Positions 46,579 through 53,919 of a DNA stretch of 64,000 bases are shown piece by piece. This DNA comes from JAGQZY01 sp964588335. GTDB lineage: Bacteria > Bdellovibrionota > Bdellovibrionia > Bdellovibrionales > JAGQZY01. The stretch spans positions 62,001-126,000 of the forward strand of contig CAZPOV010000007.1 in the NCBI GenBank assembly GCA_964588335.1, written 5' to 3'. Positions within the stretch are counted from its first letter, which is position 1, and each line of letters begins with the position of its first letter. Made by a program: the position numbers and the translations under genes. The notes below the pieces were generated by a model. That model ran no database searches. It had not been told where the DNA came from and was given only the letters and a program-made list of their open reading frames with translations.

Positions 46579-46735
46579 TAACTCGACCAAGGACCTGAAG
46601 CTTGCCAAAAAGTGGTGATTCAAAGCATAAAAATTTGAGTCACCGGCTGATTCGACCTAGTCTTATAAGTGGGACGGGCGATGGGCTTTAGGATGAGGTA
46701 CTGTAGCAGGAAGCTGCATCATCGCCTTTTTTCTT
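46570..46735 (+). other. Structured region with three hairpins and a terminator, possible small RNA or 3' UTR
   Basis: A 6-bp stem at 46570-46588 overlaps the lipoprotein stop. An 11-bp stem (one wobble) lies at 46614-46644 with a nine-base loop. A closing 7-bp stem (GGCGATG / CATCGCC) at 46677-46726 holds an inner hairpin with loop AGGAA at 46702-46718 and ends in TTTTTT, so it works as a terminator. The GGA in the apical loop, with another AGGA nearby, resembles CsrA-binding sites, but that is only a motif-level suggestion. No Rfam-type family was recognised. Confidence 0.55.
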
Positions 46736-46811
46736 GAATTCTTTTCTTACTCATTACAAAACCAGAAAAATAAGAGCAGCTGAACTTCAGTAATCAACAG
46801 AGGATCTTTGT

Positions 46812-47501
46812 ATGCAAAAGTTAGTACTGGTTCGTCATGGGCAAAGCCAATGGAATTTAGAGAACCGTTTCACAGGTTGGGTGGATGCGCCTTTAACAGA
46901 AAAAGGCAAACAAGAAGCGGCCAATGCTGGTGCACTATTAGAGCAACAAAACTTTCAATTTCAAAAAGCCTATACCTCTTATTTGCAACGCGCGATTCAC
47001 ACCTTGTGGTCAATTCTTGAAGTGACCAATCAACCGTGGATTCCTGTCGATAAACACTGGCGTTTGAATGAACGTCATTACGGAGGTCTACAAGGCTTAA
47101 ACAAACAGGAAACGCGCGACAAATATGGTGACGATCAAGTCTTCGAGTGGCGGCGCAGTTATGCGACTTTGCCGCCAGAGGCCAGTGGCCCTTTTCAAGA
47201 CGAGCAGATCAATGATCGTCGCTACCAAGACATTCCTAAAAACGAGTTTCCGAAAGGTGAGGCGTTGAAACATTGTTTGGAGCGCGTGCAGCCTTATTGG
47301 GATCAGCATATCAAGAACGATTTAAAGTCAGGTGGTGACTTTCTTATTGCGGCCCACGGCAACAGTTTAAGAGCCTTGGTGAAACTTCTTACTGGAATGA
47401 GTGAAGATGAGATCACCAAGTTTGAATTTGCCACCGGCGTTCCTTTAATTTGTGAATTGGATACCGATTTTAAAATCAAAGAAATGAATTGGTTGAAGTG
47501 A
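46812..47501 (+). CDS. gpmA: 2,3-bisphosphoglycerate-dependent phosphoglycerate mutase
   Basis: Interconverts 3- and 2-phosphoglycerate in glycolysis. The catalytic motif LVRHGQSQWNLENRFTGW holds the phospho-accepting histidine at residue 9-11. The family segments LNERHYGGLQGLNKQET and the second histidine in AAHGNSLRALVK (near 180) are intact. Length 229 is slightly below the usual 250 because the C-terminal tail is short. The gene has its own leader after the terminator of the upstream region. Confidence 0.95.
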   Translation: MQKLVLVRHGQSQWNLENRFTGWVDAPLTEKGKQEAANAGALLEQQNFQFQKAYTSYLQRAIHTLWSILEVTNQPWIPVDKHWRLNERHYGGLQGLNKQETRDKYGDDQVFEWRRSYATLPPEASGPFQDEQINDRRYQDIPKNEFPKGEALKHCLERVQPYWDQHIKNDLKSGGDFLIAAHGNSLRALVKLLTGMSEDEITKFEFATGVPLICELDTDFKIKEMNWLK

Positions 47502-47560
47502 TCCCAAAAACAAGACGCCTCTGTCATCGGACGTGACAACAACGTCAGTTGTTTTCTGAG

Positions 47561-47597
47561 CCCCCTTGAGTTTTAATAAAAACTCAAGACAAGGGGT
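47561..47597 (+). promoter_or_regulatory. RBS-sequestering hairpin in the leader of the lipoprotein gene at 47604
   Basis: A perfect 10-bp stem (CTTGAGTTTT at 47565-47574 with AAAACTCAAG at 47579-47588, loop AATA) is extended by CCCC (47561-47564) facing GGGG (47593-47596) across a four-base bulge. GGGG belongs to the Shine-Dalgarno AAGGGG seven bases before ATG 47604. In the folded form the ribosome-binding site is paired. Such leaders act as thermometers or as binding sites for other RNAs or proteins; the trigger is not visible. Confidence 0.6.
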
Positions 47598-47603
47598 TTA
47601 ATC

Positions 47604-48422
47604 ATGATTCAGTCATTTTTGCGAATTTTAACGATCAGTGTTTTTCTGCTGCTTACTCACTGCACCTCTATCAGCTTAAAGTTACCAGGGGCGACCATCG
47701 AATCGCCACAGGTGGCGGGCAAAGGCAAAAAAGAACTGGGACCCAGCCTTGAACCGGCTCGAGAGATTGAGTACAGCGATGCCGTCAATTCGCGACCACC
47801 GGACCTTGATAATGCCAGAGCTTTAGGTGCAACCCACAGTCTGCTGCATCAGGCTCGTTTTGGATTGAGTGACCGCTTTGAGCTGGGCGGGCATTTAGGT
47901 ATCGACACCACCAGCTCGGATCTGCAAACCACCTATATGTTGATTGGAAAGTTTCAAATTTTTGGTCCCACCAAAGGGGAGGCCAAGGCCGGAGATTCTT
48001 CGGCTGGCTTGTTTGCGCGAGTTTCCTACACCAAAGCCGATGGTTCGGGTGATCAGTCTGTAACCTTCGGGCCCGGCGGGTTTCCTTGGTCGGCAACGGT
48101 CAGTGCGGTGGGGACAATGGCCGGTGCCAGCTTTGGTCATCAAGTTTCGGACTCTGTACTTCTCTACTTCAGCGGCTCTTACCAGAACGTTCGCTCCTCA
48201 GTAAAAATTGACCAACAGCCGGCCGATGATCTTTCTGATCCAGGAGGGTCGTACCGGCGCGATCGTGACGGACGCAGCTTAGCTTACGGAGCCGGTCTGC
48301 AAATTCGCTTAGGGAAGGTCTATCATTTTCACCTCAAGGCCATGCAATTCGAATTTTATATGGATGGCATCGAGGATTACCAAGGTTTGGTGGGGGCCGG
48401 TGGATTCAATTTCTACTGGTGA
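47604..48422 (+). CDS. Lipoprotein with C-terminal beta-barrel-like domain
   Basis: A 272-residue protein with a signal peptide and a lipobox-like end (LLTHC, lipidated cysteine near residue 20). The rest is rich in glycine, serine and aromatic residues with alternating strand patterns: HSLLHQARFGLSDRFELGGH, TTYMLIGKFQIFG, SDSVLLYFSGSYQNV and a terminal GGFNFYW. This suggests an outer-membrane barrel-like or surface domain rather than a soluble lipoprotein. The family is unknown. Its leader contains a hairpin that can pair with the Shine-Dalgarno. Confidence 0.7.
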   Translation: MIQSFLRILTISVFLLLTHCTSISLKLPGATIESPQVAGKGKKELGPSLEPAREIEYSDAVNSRPPDLDNARALGATHSLLHQARFGLSDRFELGGHLGIDTTSSDLQTTYMLIGKFQIFGPTKGEAKAGDSSAGLFARVSYTKADGSGDQSVTFGPGGFPWSATVSAVGTMAGASFGHQVSDSVLLYFSGSYQNVRSSVKIDQQPADDLSDPGGSYRRDRDGRSLAYGAGLQIRLGKVYHFHLKAMQFEFYMDGIEDYQGLVGAGGFNFYW

Positions 48423-48686
48423 TCCTTTTCAGCGGATAAAAAAACCTAACAGAGATACAGGTTGAAAACCTCAAGTAAGAAAAAAAGATCTAAAAAATCT
48501 TAGCTATTTTTTTTTGCAAAGATTTCCTTTCTGACTAAAAGATAATCAAATCTTGGTCATGGTCGGTCGAGAAACGCGACTTAGGGGCTCTTTTGCTCCG
48601 CTCATGGGCGTCTTATAAAGATCCATAATAGAACTCATAAAATCAATTGTCTTACAATTTTAATCCCAATCTATTATCCTAAGGAT

Positions 48687-48700
48687 GACTTTCTAAAGTC
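48687..48700 (+). promoter_or_regulatory. Hairpin immediately before the mini-ORF ribosome-binding site
   Basis: GACTTT pairs with AAAGTC across a two-base loop, directly 5' to the AAAGGAGG site at 48703-48710. Leaders of this kind can stabilise short mRNAs. Promoter elements upstream are not convincing; a TTGTCT / TATTAT pair at 48647 and 48672 has a 19-base spacer. Confidence 0.4.
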
Positions 48701-48718
48701 GGAAAGGAGGTGGTGCCA

Positions 48719-48772
48719 ATGTCATGTGAATTACGTAACTTAGGTGCCCTCCAGTATGGAGGAGCCAATTAA
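48719..48772 (+). CDS. 17-codon mini-ORF with exceptionally strong Shine-Dalgarno, stand-alone transcript
   Basis: ATG at 48719 is preceded by GGAAAGGAGGTGGTGCCA, which matches almost the full 3' end of 16S rRNA (the anti-SD complement is GAAAGGAGGTGATCC). The encoded peptide is 17 residues, MSCELRNLGALQYGGAN, ending at TAA 48770-48772. The coding region contains CCTCC (48748-48752), which can pair with the upstream SD GGAGG (48706-48710) or with GGAGG at 48758-48762, so two alternative folds exist. A third AAGGAG lies at 48780. A perfect terminator follows at 48797. No similar peptide is known to me. Confidence 0.6.
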   Translation: MSCELRNLGALQYGGAN

Positions 48773-48796
48773 CTAACTAAAAGGAGTTAATTACTT

Positions 48797-48834
48797 AAGA
48801 CGGTAAGATGGCAATCTTGCCGTCTTTTATTTTA
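48797..48834 (+). terminator. Strong terminator of the mini-ORF transcript
   Basis: A 13-bp stem (AAGACGGTAAGAT with ATCTTGCCGTCTT, one wobble) with loop GGCA is followed by TTTTATTTT. It closes the short transcript 25 bases after the mini-ORF stop. It could also act as an attenuator for the yceD gene starting about 100 bases later. Confidence 0.9.
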
Positions 48835-48929
48835 ACCTCTTTTTTTGGAAGGCGCCTCGCCTCTAAAAACAATTCTAAAGCAAAGGGCGGCAATTGACAC
48901 AGAGGGCTGGTTATATTAACTCCAAGAGC

Positions 48930-49457
48930 ATGTTGATTGATTTAAAATCCATTGATGAAGCCGGTAAAGATTACAATTTCGATGAACTCAGTGATGAGAC
49001 TCTCGGTACTTTCAAAGACTTGATTGGCGACACCCCTTTTAAAATTGAATTGGAAATACGTCCCCTGGGAAATACCTTTCAAGTTCACGGCGCTGTCAAT
49101 TCGGAGTACCATGAAGTCTGCTCCAAATGTGGCTATGAAATCGAGCTGCCTCTACAAAATCGTATTAACGAAATTCTAGTTATTGAGAAGGAAAGACCAC
49201 GCAACACTCAAGTATCGCAAAGCCGACAAAACTTTGATGCCAGTGCGCCGTCTGTGACATACATCAATGACAGCCATTTCAATCTGACTGAGTTTCTTCA
49301 CGAAATGATGGCGGCTGGGATGGAGCTTTATCCTCAATGCACAGACACAGAGGTCTGTGAATCCCGTCGTTATAAAGAGCCTTTGATAACCAAAGAGGAG
49401 CGCGCCGGACATCCCGGGTTTGCTGCCCTTAAAAACTTAAAAGTCTCGAAACACTAA
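48930..49457 (+). CDS. yceD: DUF177 / YceD family protein
   Basis: A 175-residue protein from ATG 48930; a TTG at 48894 in frame is an alternative. The N-terminus MLIDLKSIDEAGKDYNFDEL and the Cys motif EVCSKCGYEIELPL with a later cysteine pair (YPQCTDTEVCES) fit DUF177, which assists 23S rRNA or ribosome assembly. In most genomes rpmF (L32) follows directly; here a convergent gene begins 10 bases after the stop, so rpmF is elsewhere. Its upstream region is the mini-ORF and terminator. Confidence 0.82.
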   Translation: MLIDLKSIDEAGKDYNFDELSDETLGTFKDLIGDTPFKIELEIRPLGNTFQVHGAVNSEYHEVCSKCGYEIELPLQNRINEILVIEKERPRNTQVSQSRQNFDASAPSVTYINDSHFNLTEFLHEMMAAGMELYPQCTDTEVCESRRYKEPLITKEERAGHPGFAALKNLKVSKH

Positions 49458-49467
49458 TAATTTCAAT

Positions 49468-50268
49468 TTATTTTTTTTCTGGATTCTTGCCCAAGGGATC
49501 ATAGCGTTCAGCAAATTTGTTGTTGAGCTTGGTGAGGTCCAAAATCGTGAACAAGTCTGCGCAGGCAAAGTCTTCATCAAGGGCCGGCATTCCGTACACC
49601 TGACTTCCGGCATGTAAATAGGAGCGCAGTAAGGGCGGCAGGCGGCGCAATACCATAGCGTCAACTTCCGCATCTTCAAAATGCTTCTGGGCATTTTCAA
49701 ACTGATACTTGGGCGTCGGCTCAATTTGCAATTCGTTATTCCAGCTGTCTTTGGCATCAAGAGATTTTACCACTGAAAACACTGTCGCTGGATCCGTCGA
49801 ATCAAAGCTCGAACAGCCAAACAGAAATCGTGTTTTGGTTTCTCGAATGTATCGAGACAGGCCTTGCCAGAGAAGATCCATGGTGCGACCGGTTCGGTAG
49901 TCGGCATGGGTGCAGGCTCGTCCCATTTCAAGTTTGGCACCCTCAAGGTTTAAAAACTGATCCAAATTGAATTCCCCTTGGGAATAAAAAATATTTGAGT
50001 AATCGGAATGAATCAGGCGATAGGTGCCCACGGCTATGCCTTTACTTTTATCAATGATTAGAAGGTGATCGGCGCGGTGGTCAAAAGTGTCAAACTCAAG
50101 GCCGGTTTCGTGGCTTCTCTTCAGCCCCTCTTCTAAAAAAACCGCGTGACGTAATTGCAAAGCGAGCTTTAAATCGTCGACATTTTTAGCGGTCTTAATT
50201 GTAAAACCATCAGATTCGATAGCGAAAATCACTTTCGGAGAAAACTTGCTGAGATTGGACATTTCCAT
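49468..50268 (-). CDS. GNAT-fold acyltransferase, OlsB/hemolysin-like
   Basis: A 266-residue enzyme of the GNAT-type family that transfers acyl groups from acyl-ACP, as in ornithine-lipid synthase OlsB. Motifs: LQLRHAVFLEEGLKRSHETG, LEFDTFDHRADHLLIIDK, then GTYRLIHSDYSN and LEMGRACTHADYRTGRTMDL, which fit the OlsB/PF13444-type pattern. The C-terminal part (about 215-266) has SYLHAGSQVYGMPALDEDF. The start could also be the second ATG six bases in. It is convergent with yceD. The acyl acceptor cannot be read. Confidence 0.82.
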   Translation of the reverse strand: MEMSNLSKFSPKVIFAIESDGFTIKTAKNVDDLKLALQLRHAVFLEEGLKRSHETGLEFDTFDHRADHLLIIDKSKGIAVGTYRLIHSDYSNIFYSQGEFNLDQFLNLEGAKLEMGRACTHADYRTGRTMDLLWQGLSRYIRETKTRFLFGCSSFDSTDPATVFSVVKSLDAKDSWNNELQIEPTPKYQFENAQKHFEDAEVDAMVLRRLPPLLRSYLHAGSQVYGMPALDEDFACADLFTILDLTKLNNKFAERYDPLGKNPEKK

Positions 50269-50326
50269 GATTAATGATTAAGAATCTTACGTACAGATGT
50301 CTACAGAAACTTAGTTTCGCGACGAG

Positions 50327-51307
50327 TTAAGTCTCCGATAACACTCGCCAGTGGCCCTTTTCATGGATCAGTCGGTAAGACGCGGCTTTTTGGATGCGAT
50401 CATAAAACCCTTGCCAAGCCGCTTGGCTTTTCCAGTCGGGCTGGATGCGAATCCAAAGCGGTTTTTGCTGGTCAGAGAATTCACGAAAATGACCATACAG
50501 GTGGCGGGCGGCCACCGTCGGATGGGCATCCACCACAAGCTCGTGCCAGGGGCCGGAGGACTGCCTAGAAAGACATTCGAAAGCTTCTTGATCCATTGGG
50601 TGGGAGCTGTCGATCAAGGCCACAGGCTGATCGGGTTGATAATGATTTTTTAAATGTCCTGGGGCCTGCTCAGACTTTGTTTCGATGACCTGCATTTTTA
50701 AATTATGGCTATTGAGGAAGTCGCGCAACTGATCGGCATCGATCACACCGGGGCGTAAGATTCTCAAAACCTGGGTCTGGGTGTCGACCTGCACCACTGT
50801 CGACTCAATGCCGCGCTGACAAGCGCCGCCGTCGACAACAGGGACGTTGCCATTGAATTCTTGCAGAACATGTTGGGCCGTGGTCGGGCTAGTTTTTCCA
50901 AACATGTTGGCGCTGGGCGCGGCCAAGGGAACGTTCAGTTGCTGCAAAATATTTTGGAAAACGGGATGATCGGGTGCGCGCACAGCCACCGTGGTGCCAC
51001 CGTTGTTGATGAGGGGAGACAGTCCGTCTTTTTTATCAACAACCAATGTTAAAGGACCCGGCCAAAATGAATTGGCTAAGAGCCGACTGACTTTGTCCCA
51101 CTGAGCCCAAGCCTCCGCTTGCTTAACATCTTTAACATGCACGATGAGAGGGTCAAAAAAAGGCCGCTCCTTGGTTTTAAAAATGCGCTCCAGAGCCTGG
51201 TCTTGGTCGATTCGACCGGCCAAGCCATAAACGGTCTCTGTGGGCAGCGCTACCACGGCGCCATCTTTTAAAACCTTTAAAGCCTGTGGTTGATCAATCA
51301 TCGCCAT
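50327..51307 (-). CDS. L-threonylcarbamoyladenylate synthase, Sua5 type
   Basis: Makes the adenylate precursor for t6A37 in tRNA from threonine, bicarbonate and ATP. The YrdC domain covers about residues 5-200: GAVVALPTETVYGLAGRI, KERPFFDPLIVHV, LANSFWPGPLTLVV and APSANMFGKTSPTTAQHVL. The C-terminal Sua5 domain (about 225-326) places it with the long, Sua5 type rather than the short TsaC type. It begins directly after the terC stop (TAA ATG), so translation is coupled with that gene. Confidence 0.93.
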   Translation of the reverse strand: MAMIDQPQALKVLKDGAVVALPTETVYGLAGRIDQDQALERIFKTKERPFFDPLIVHVKDVKQAEAWAQWDKVSRLLANSFWPGPLTLVVDKKDGLSPLINNGGTTVAVRAPDHPVFQNILQQLNVPLAAPSANMFGKTSPTTAQHVLQEFNGNVPVVDGGACQRGIESTVVQVDTQTQVLRILRPGVIDADQLRDFLNSHNLKMQVIETKSEQAPGHLKNHYQPDQPVALIDSSHPMDQEAFECLSRQSSGPWHELVVDAHPTVAARHLYGHFREFSDQQKPLWIRIQPDWKSQAAWQGFYDRIQKAASYRLIHEKGHWRVLSET

Positions 51308-52045
51308 TTACGAGAGCCCTTTGCCGGGAGGATGCTTCACCCGATAGCGCATGTTGATGAGTTCCACCCCAAGGGAAAAGAACATGGCGAAGTAGATATA
51401 GCCCTTGCCGACGTGGCCTCCCATACCTTCAACGATAAGAACCACGCCAATTAAAATCAAAAACGAGAGAGCCAAAATTTTCACCGTCGGGTGCTCTTCG
51501 ACAAAATCACTGATGTAGTTGGCTGAAAACAGCATAACAACCATGGCGATCACCATGGCGATCACCATAATGGTTATATTTTTGACCATTCCAATGGCCG
51601 TGATCACAGAATCAAGGGAAAAGACGATATCAAGAAGCATGATTTGAAAGATGATCATTGAGAATTTTTTGCCGTGAAGGTGGCTGGCGACGGCCTGACC
51701 CTCATCGCCTTCACCTTCTATTTTATGATGAATTTCAAAAGTGGCTTTACCGACTAAAAACAATCCACCGGTGATCAATACAATATCGCGCAACGAAAAA
51801 CCCTGGTCGAAAACATGGAACAGCGGCGCCGTTAAATTCATTAACCAAGACAGGCAGAACAGCAAAAGAATGCGAGTGATCAAAGCCAGTGAGATTCCAA
51901 GGCGTCGGGCAAACGGCTGTTGGGGTTTGGGAAGGCGTGAAGTGAGAATCGCCACGAAAATAATGTTATCAATGCCCAGAACAATTTCCATCAGAGAAAG
52001 GGTGGCTAGGGCTGATAAAGTTTCTACTGAAAAGAGGCTATCCAT
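51308..52045 (-). CDS. TerC family integral membrane protein
   Basis: A 245-residue protein from ATG 52045 (AAAAAGGGAC precedes it); an upstream TTG frame is not supported. It has seven or so transmembrane helices and the family motif MEIVLGIDNIIFVAILTSRL (about residues 17-36) with the charged membrane pair, and a second LDIVFSLDSVITAIGMV. TerC proteins are involved in metal ion homeostasis, often manganese export for secreted proteins. Upstream lies a short inverted repeat between the divergent genes. Confidence 0.9.
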   Translation of the reverse strand: MDSLFSVETLSALATLSLMEIVLGIDNIIFVAILTSRLPKPQQPFARRLGISLALITRILLLFCLSWLMNLTAPLFHVFDQGFSLRDIVLITGGLFLVGKATFEIHHKIEGEGDEGQAVASHLHGKKFSMIIFQIMLLDIVFSLDSVITAIGMVKNITIMVIAMVIAMVVMLFSANYISDFVEEHPTVKILALSFLILIGVVLIVEGMGGHVGKGYIYFAMFFSLGVELINMRYRVKHPPGKGLS

Positions 52046-52065
52046 GTCCCTTTTTGTGCTGTAGG

Positions 52066-52082
52066 CTTGACCTGAAGTCAAG
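52066..52082. promoter_or_regulatory. Short inverted repeat between divergent terC and lipoprotein genes
   Basis: CTTGAC and GTCAAG face each other across five bases. The position between terC (leftward) and the lipoprotein at 52097 (rightward) suits an operator or an mRNA leader hairpin. Too short to assign a regulator. Confidence 0.4.
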
Positions 52083-52096
52083 AAAGGGAGCCGGGG

Positions 52097-52369
52097 TTGA
52101 AATATCTTATATTGCTTGTCTTTTTAGCGCTTTCGGGATGCCAAACCACATCTTACAGTCATGTTCAGGTTGCGTCTGGCTATCCTCCAGGAATCTGTGA
52201 AGAAATAGGCCAGGTCATCGGCAATGCAACGACTTATAAAGACGCCAAAGAGCAAGCCGTCGAGGATATGCGCTTTCAGGCCGCCCGTCGTAACGGTAAT
52301 TACATACGGTTGGTAGCAATCTCAGCCCATGGCACAGCGGCCCGTGGCGTTGCCTATAAATGCCCGTAA
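52097..52369 (+). CDS. Small lipoprotein, DUF4156-like
   Basis: A 90-residue protein starting at TTG with AAAGGGAG eight bases upstream. The lipobox LALSGC puts the lipidated cysteine at about residue 15. The mature part has CEEIGQVIGNATTY, a helix with repeated Ala/Arg, NGNYIRLVAISAHGTAARGV and a terminal AYKCP. Two cysteines probably pair. This layout resembles the DUF4156 lipoproteins. The serine/threonine kinase gene starts ten bases after its stop. Confidence 0.75.
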   Translation: MKYLILLVFLALSGCQTTSYSHVQVASGYPPGICEEIGQVIGNATTYKDAKEQAVEDMRFQAARRNGNYIRLVAISAHGTAARGVAYKCP

Positions 52370-52379
52370 AGAGAAGACT

Positions 52380-53342
52380 GTGAAGAAAGAATCTTTTTAT
52401 AAATTGAGCGTCGACCAAGTCTTTAAAGTGGCTGAAGATCAGGGTTTTGAGCCCACTGGTGAGTATTTTCAGCTGAATTCTTATGAGAATCGCGTCTTTG
52501 ATTTGTTTCTCGAAGGCGAGGGGCGACCCCATATTATCTGTAAAGTCTATCGACCGGGGCGCTGGTCGCTGGAGGCGATTCAAGAAGAGCACGCCTTTAT
52601 GGCGGAACTCCAAGAGCATGGCATTCCGGCGGTACCGGCTTGGCAAAATCAAGGACAGACCACCTTTACAGAAGCGGGTATGATTTTCAGTTTTTTTCCA
52701 AAAGCGGTGGGGCGCATGCCGCAAGAGTTGGATGGCAAAGATCTTCGGCGGTTGGGGCAGCAGTTGGCAAAGCTTCACAATGTTGGGGCTCAGCGCGAGG
52801 CTCAGCATCGACCCACATTGGATATCGAGGTCATGGGGTGGCAGTCGCTGGATGAGCTGGAAAATTGGGTGGCACCTGAAATATGGCCTCGCTATGATAA
52901 AGCGGCGGCTAACATTCTTAACTTTCTCGACGACGAGCTGGATCTGTCCCAGACGATCAGGATTCACGGAGATTGCCATAAGGGAAATATCTTACAAAAT
53001 GATCCTTTGGATGGTGACAAACAGTTTTTCTTTGTCGACTTCGATGATTTTATCAACGGACTTCCGGTGCAAGACTTTTGGATGCTGTTCTCGGGCGATG
53101 AAACTGAAAATTCGGAGGAGTTGGGAAATTTTATCGATGGCTACGAATCATTGCGCCTGTTCGATCATGATCAACTGCGGTTGATGCCAGCCTTTCGAGG
53201 CTTACGAATTATTTTCTATGCCCATTGGATCGCCAAGCGTTGGCAAGATCCGGCTTTTCCGCAACTGTTTCCTGAATTTAGAAACTTTATTTATTGGGCT
53301 GAAGAAGTTGAAGCCCTAGAGAAAATTGCTTGGAGCCTTTAA
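52380..53342 (+). CDS. srkA: Stress response kinase A (SrkA/YihE) family
   Basis: A 320-residue APH-type serine/threonine kinase. GTG at 52380 after AGAGAAG is preferred; an in-frame ATG at 52329 lies inside the preceding gene. The phosphotransferase core includes LNSYENRVFDLFLEGE, KVYRPGRWSLEAI, then HGDCHKGNILQ with catalytic Asp (near 209) and FVDFDDFINGLPVQDFWML with the metal-binding DFD. In E. coli SrkA limits toxin-mediated stress death. It follows the small lipoprotein. Confidence 0.92.
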   Translation: MKKESFYKLSVDQVFKVAEDQGFEPTGEYFQLNSYENRVFDLFLEGEGRPHIICKVYRPGRWSLEAIQEEHAFMAELQEHGIPAVPAWQNQGQTTFTEAGMIFSFFPKAVGRMPQELDGKDLRRLGQQLAKLHNVGAQREAQHRPTLDIEVMGWQSLDELENWVAPEIWPRYDKAAANILNFLDDELDLSQTIRIHGDCHKGNILQNDPLDGDKQFFFVDFDDFINGLPVQDFWMLFSGDETENSEELGNFIDGYESLRLFDHDQLRLMPAFRGLRIIFYAHWIAKRWQDPAFPQLFPEFRNFIYWAEEVEALEKIAWSL

Positions 53343-53355
53343 ACAAGGGGGACTA

Positions 53356-53919
53356 GTGAAAATAATGATGACCGGGAATCGCGATAAGGATCTTTGTCAG
53401 TTCATCGTTCAACGTTTTGAATCCGAAGGGCACAGCTGTCAGTGTTTTTCTCGTAGCAATGGCTACGACTTCGAGAACAATCCAACCGAGGTCATCGCAA
53501 GGATTATCAAGGAAGTGGAGTCGGCCGATGTTTTTATCAACCTTTATGCCAATTATTTTTTCAACGCCAGTGTTTTAGCTCACAAATTGTTTAACAAATG
53601 GCTTGAAAAAGGCTACAGCGATCGACGAATTATCAATATAGGTTCAACCACGGATCGTGTGCAAAGAGGCAAGCGCAACCTCTACCATTATGAGAAAAGA
53701 ATTCTCCGTGAAATGAGCTCAGGACATTCCATGCTGAGTGTGTGGGATCAGGCGCCAAAGGTCACCCACCTGTCGATTGGCACAATGGAAAATCGTGCGC
53801 AAGTCAATCCGGGCAGAAAGTGTTTAAATATGGAAACCGTGGCTGATTATGTGTACTGGGTGACACAGCAGCCGAAAGACATCCATATTAACGAATTGTC
53901 TATTGATCCGGTTCAGTAG
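53356..53919 (+). CDS. Short-chain dehydrogenase-like NAD(P)-binding protein
   Basis: A 187-residue protein; GTG at 53356 follows AAGGGGG. A Rossmann-like start (KIMMTGNRDKDLCQFIVQRF) is followed by INLYANYFFNASVLAHKLF and an SDR-like catalytic region with a serine in IINIGSTTD and a YxxxK motif (YHYEK, about residues 120-124). It is shorter than classical SDRs (about 250) and the glycine motif is divergent, so the substrate is unknown. It overlaps the end of the convergent GDPD gene by 20 bases. Confidence 0.72.
   Translation: MKIMMTGNRDKDLCQFIVQRFESEGHSCQCFSRSNGYDFENNPTEVIARIIKEVESADVFINLYANYFFNASVLAHKLFNKWLEKGYSDRRIINIGSTTDRVQRGKRNLYHYEKRILREMSSGHSMLSVWDQAPKVTHLSIGTMENRAQVNPGRKCLNMETVADYVYWVTQQPKDIHINELSIDPVQ

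Noticed and set aside
46620..46740. Possible cyclic di-GMP (GEMM) riboswitch
   Set aside because: The characteristic conserved loops were not found; only generic hairpins and a terminator are visible.
51543..51566. 12-bp tandem repeat inside terC (VIAM VIAM)
   Set aside because: Fits the normal length and hydrophobic pattern of a TerC helix; probably chance within a coding region.
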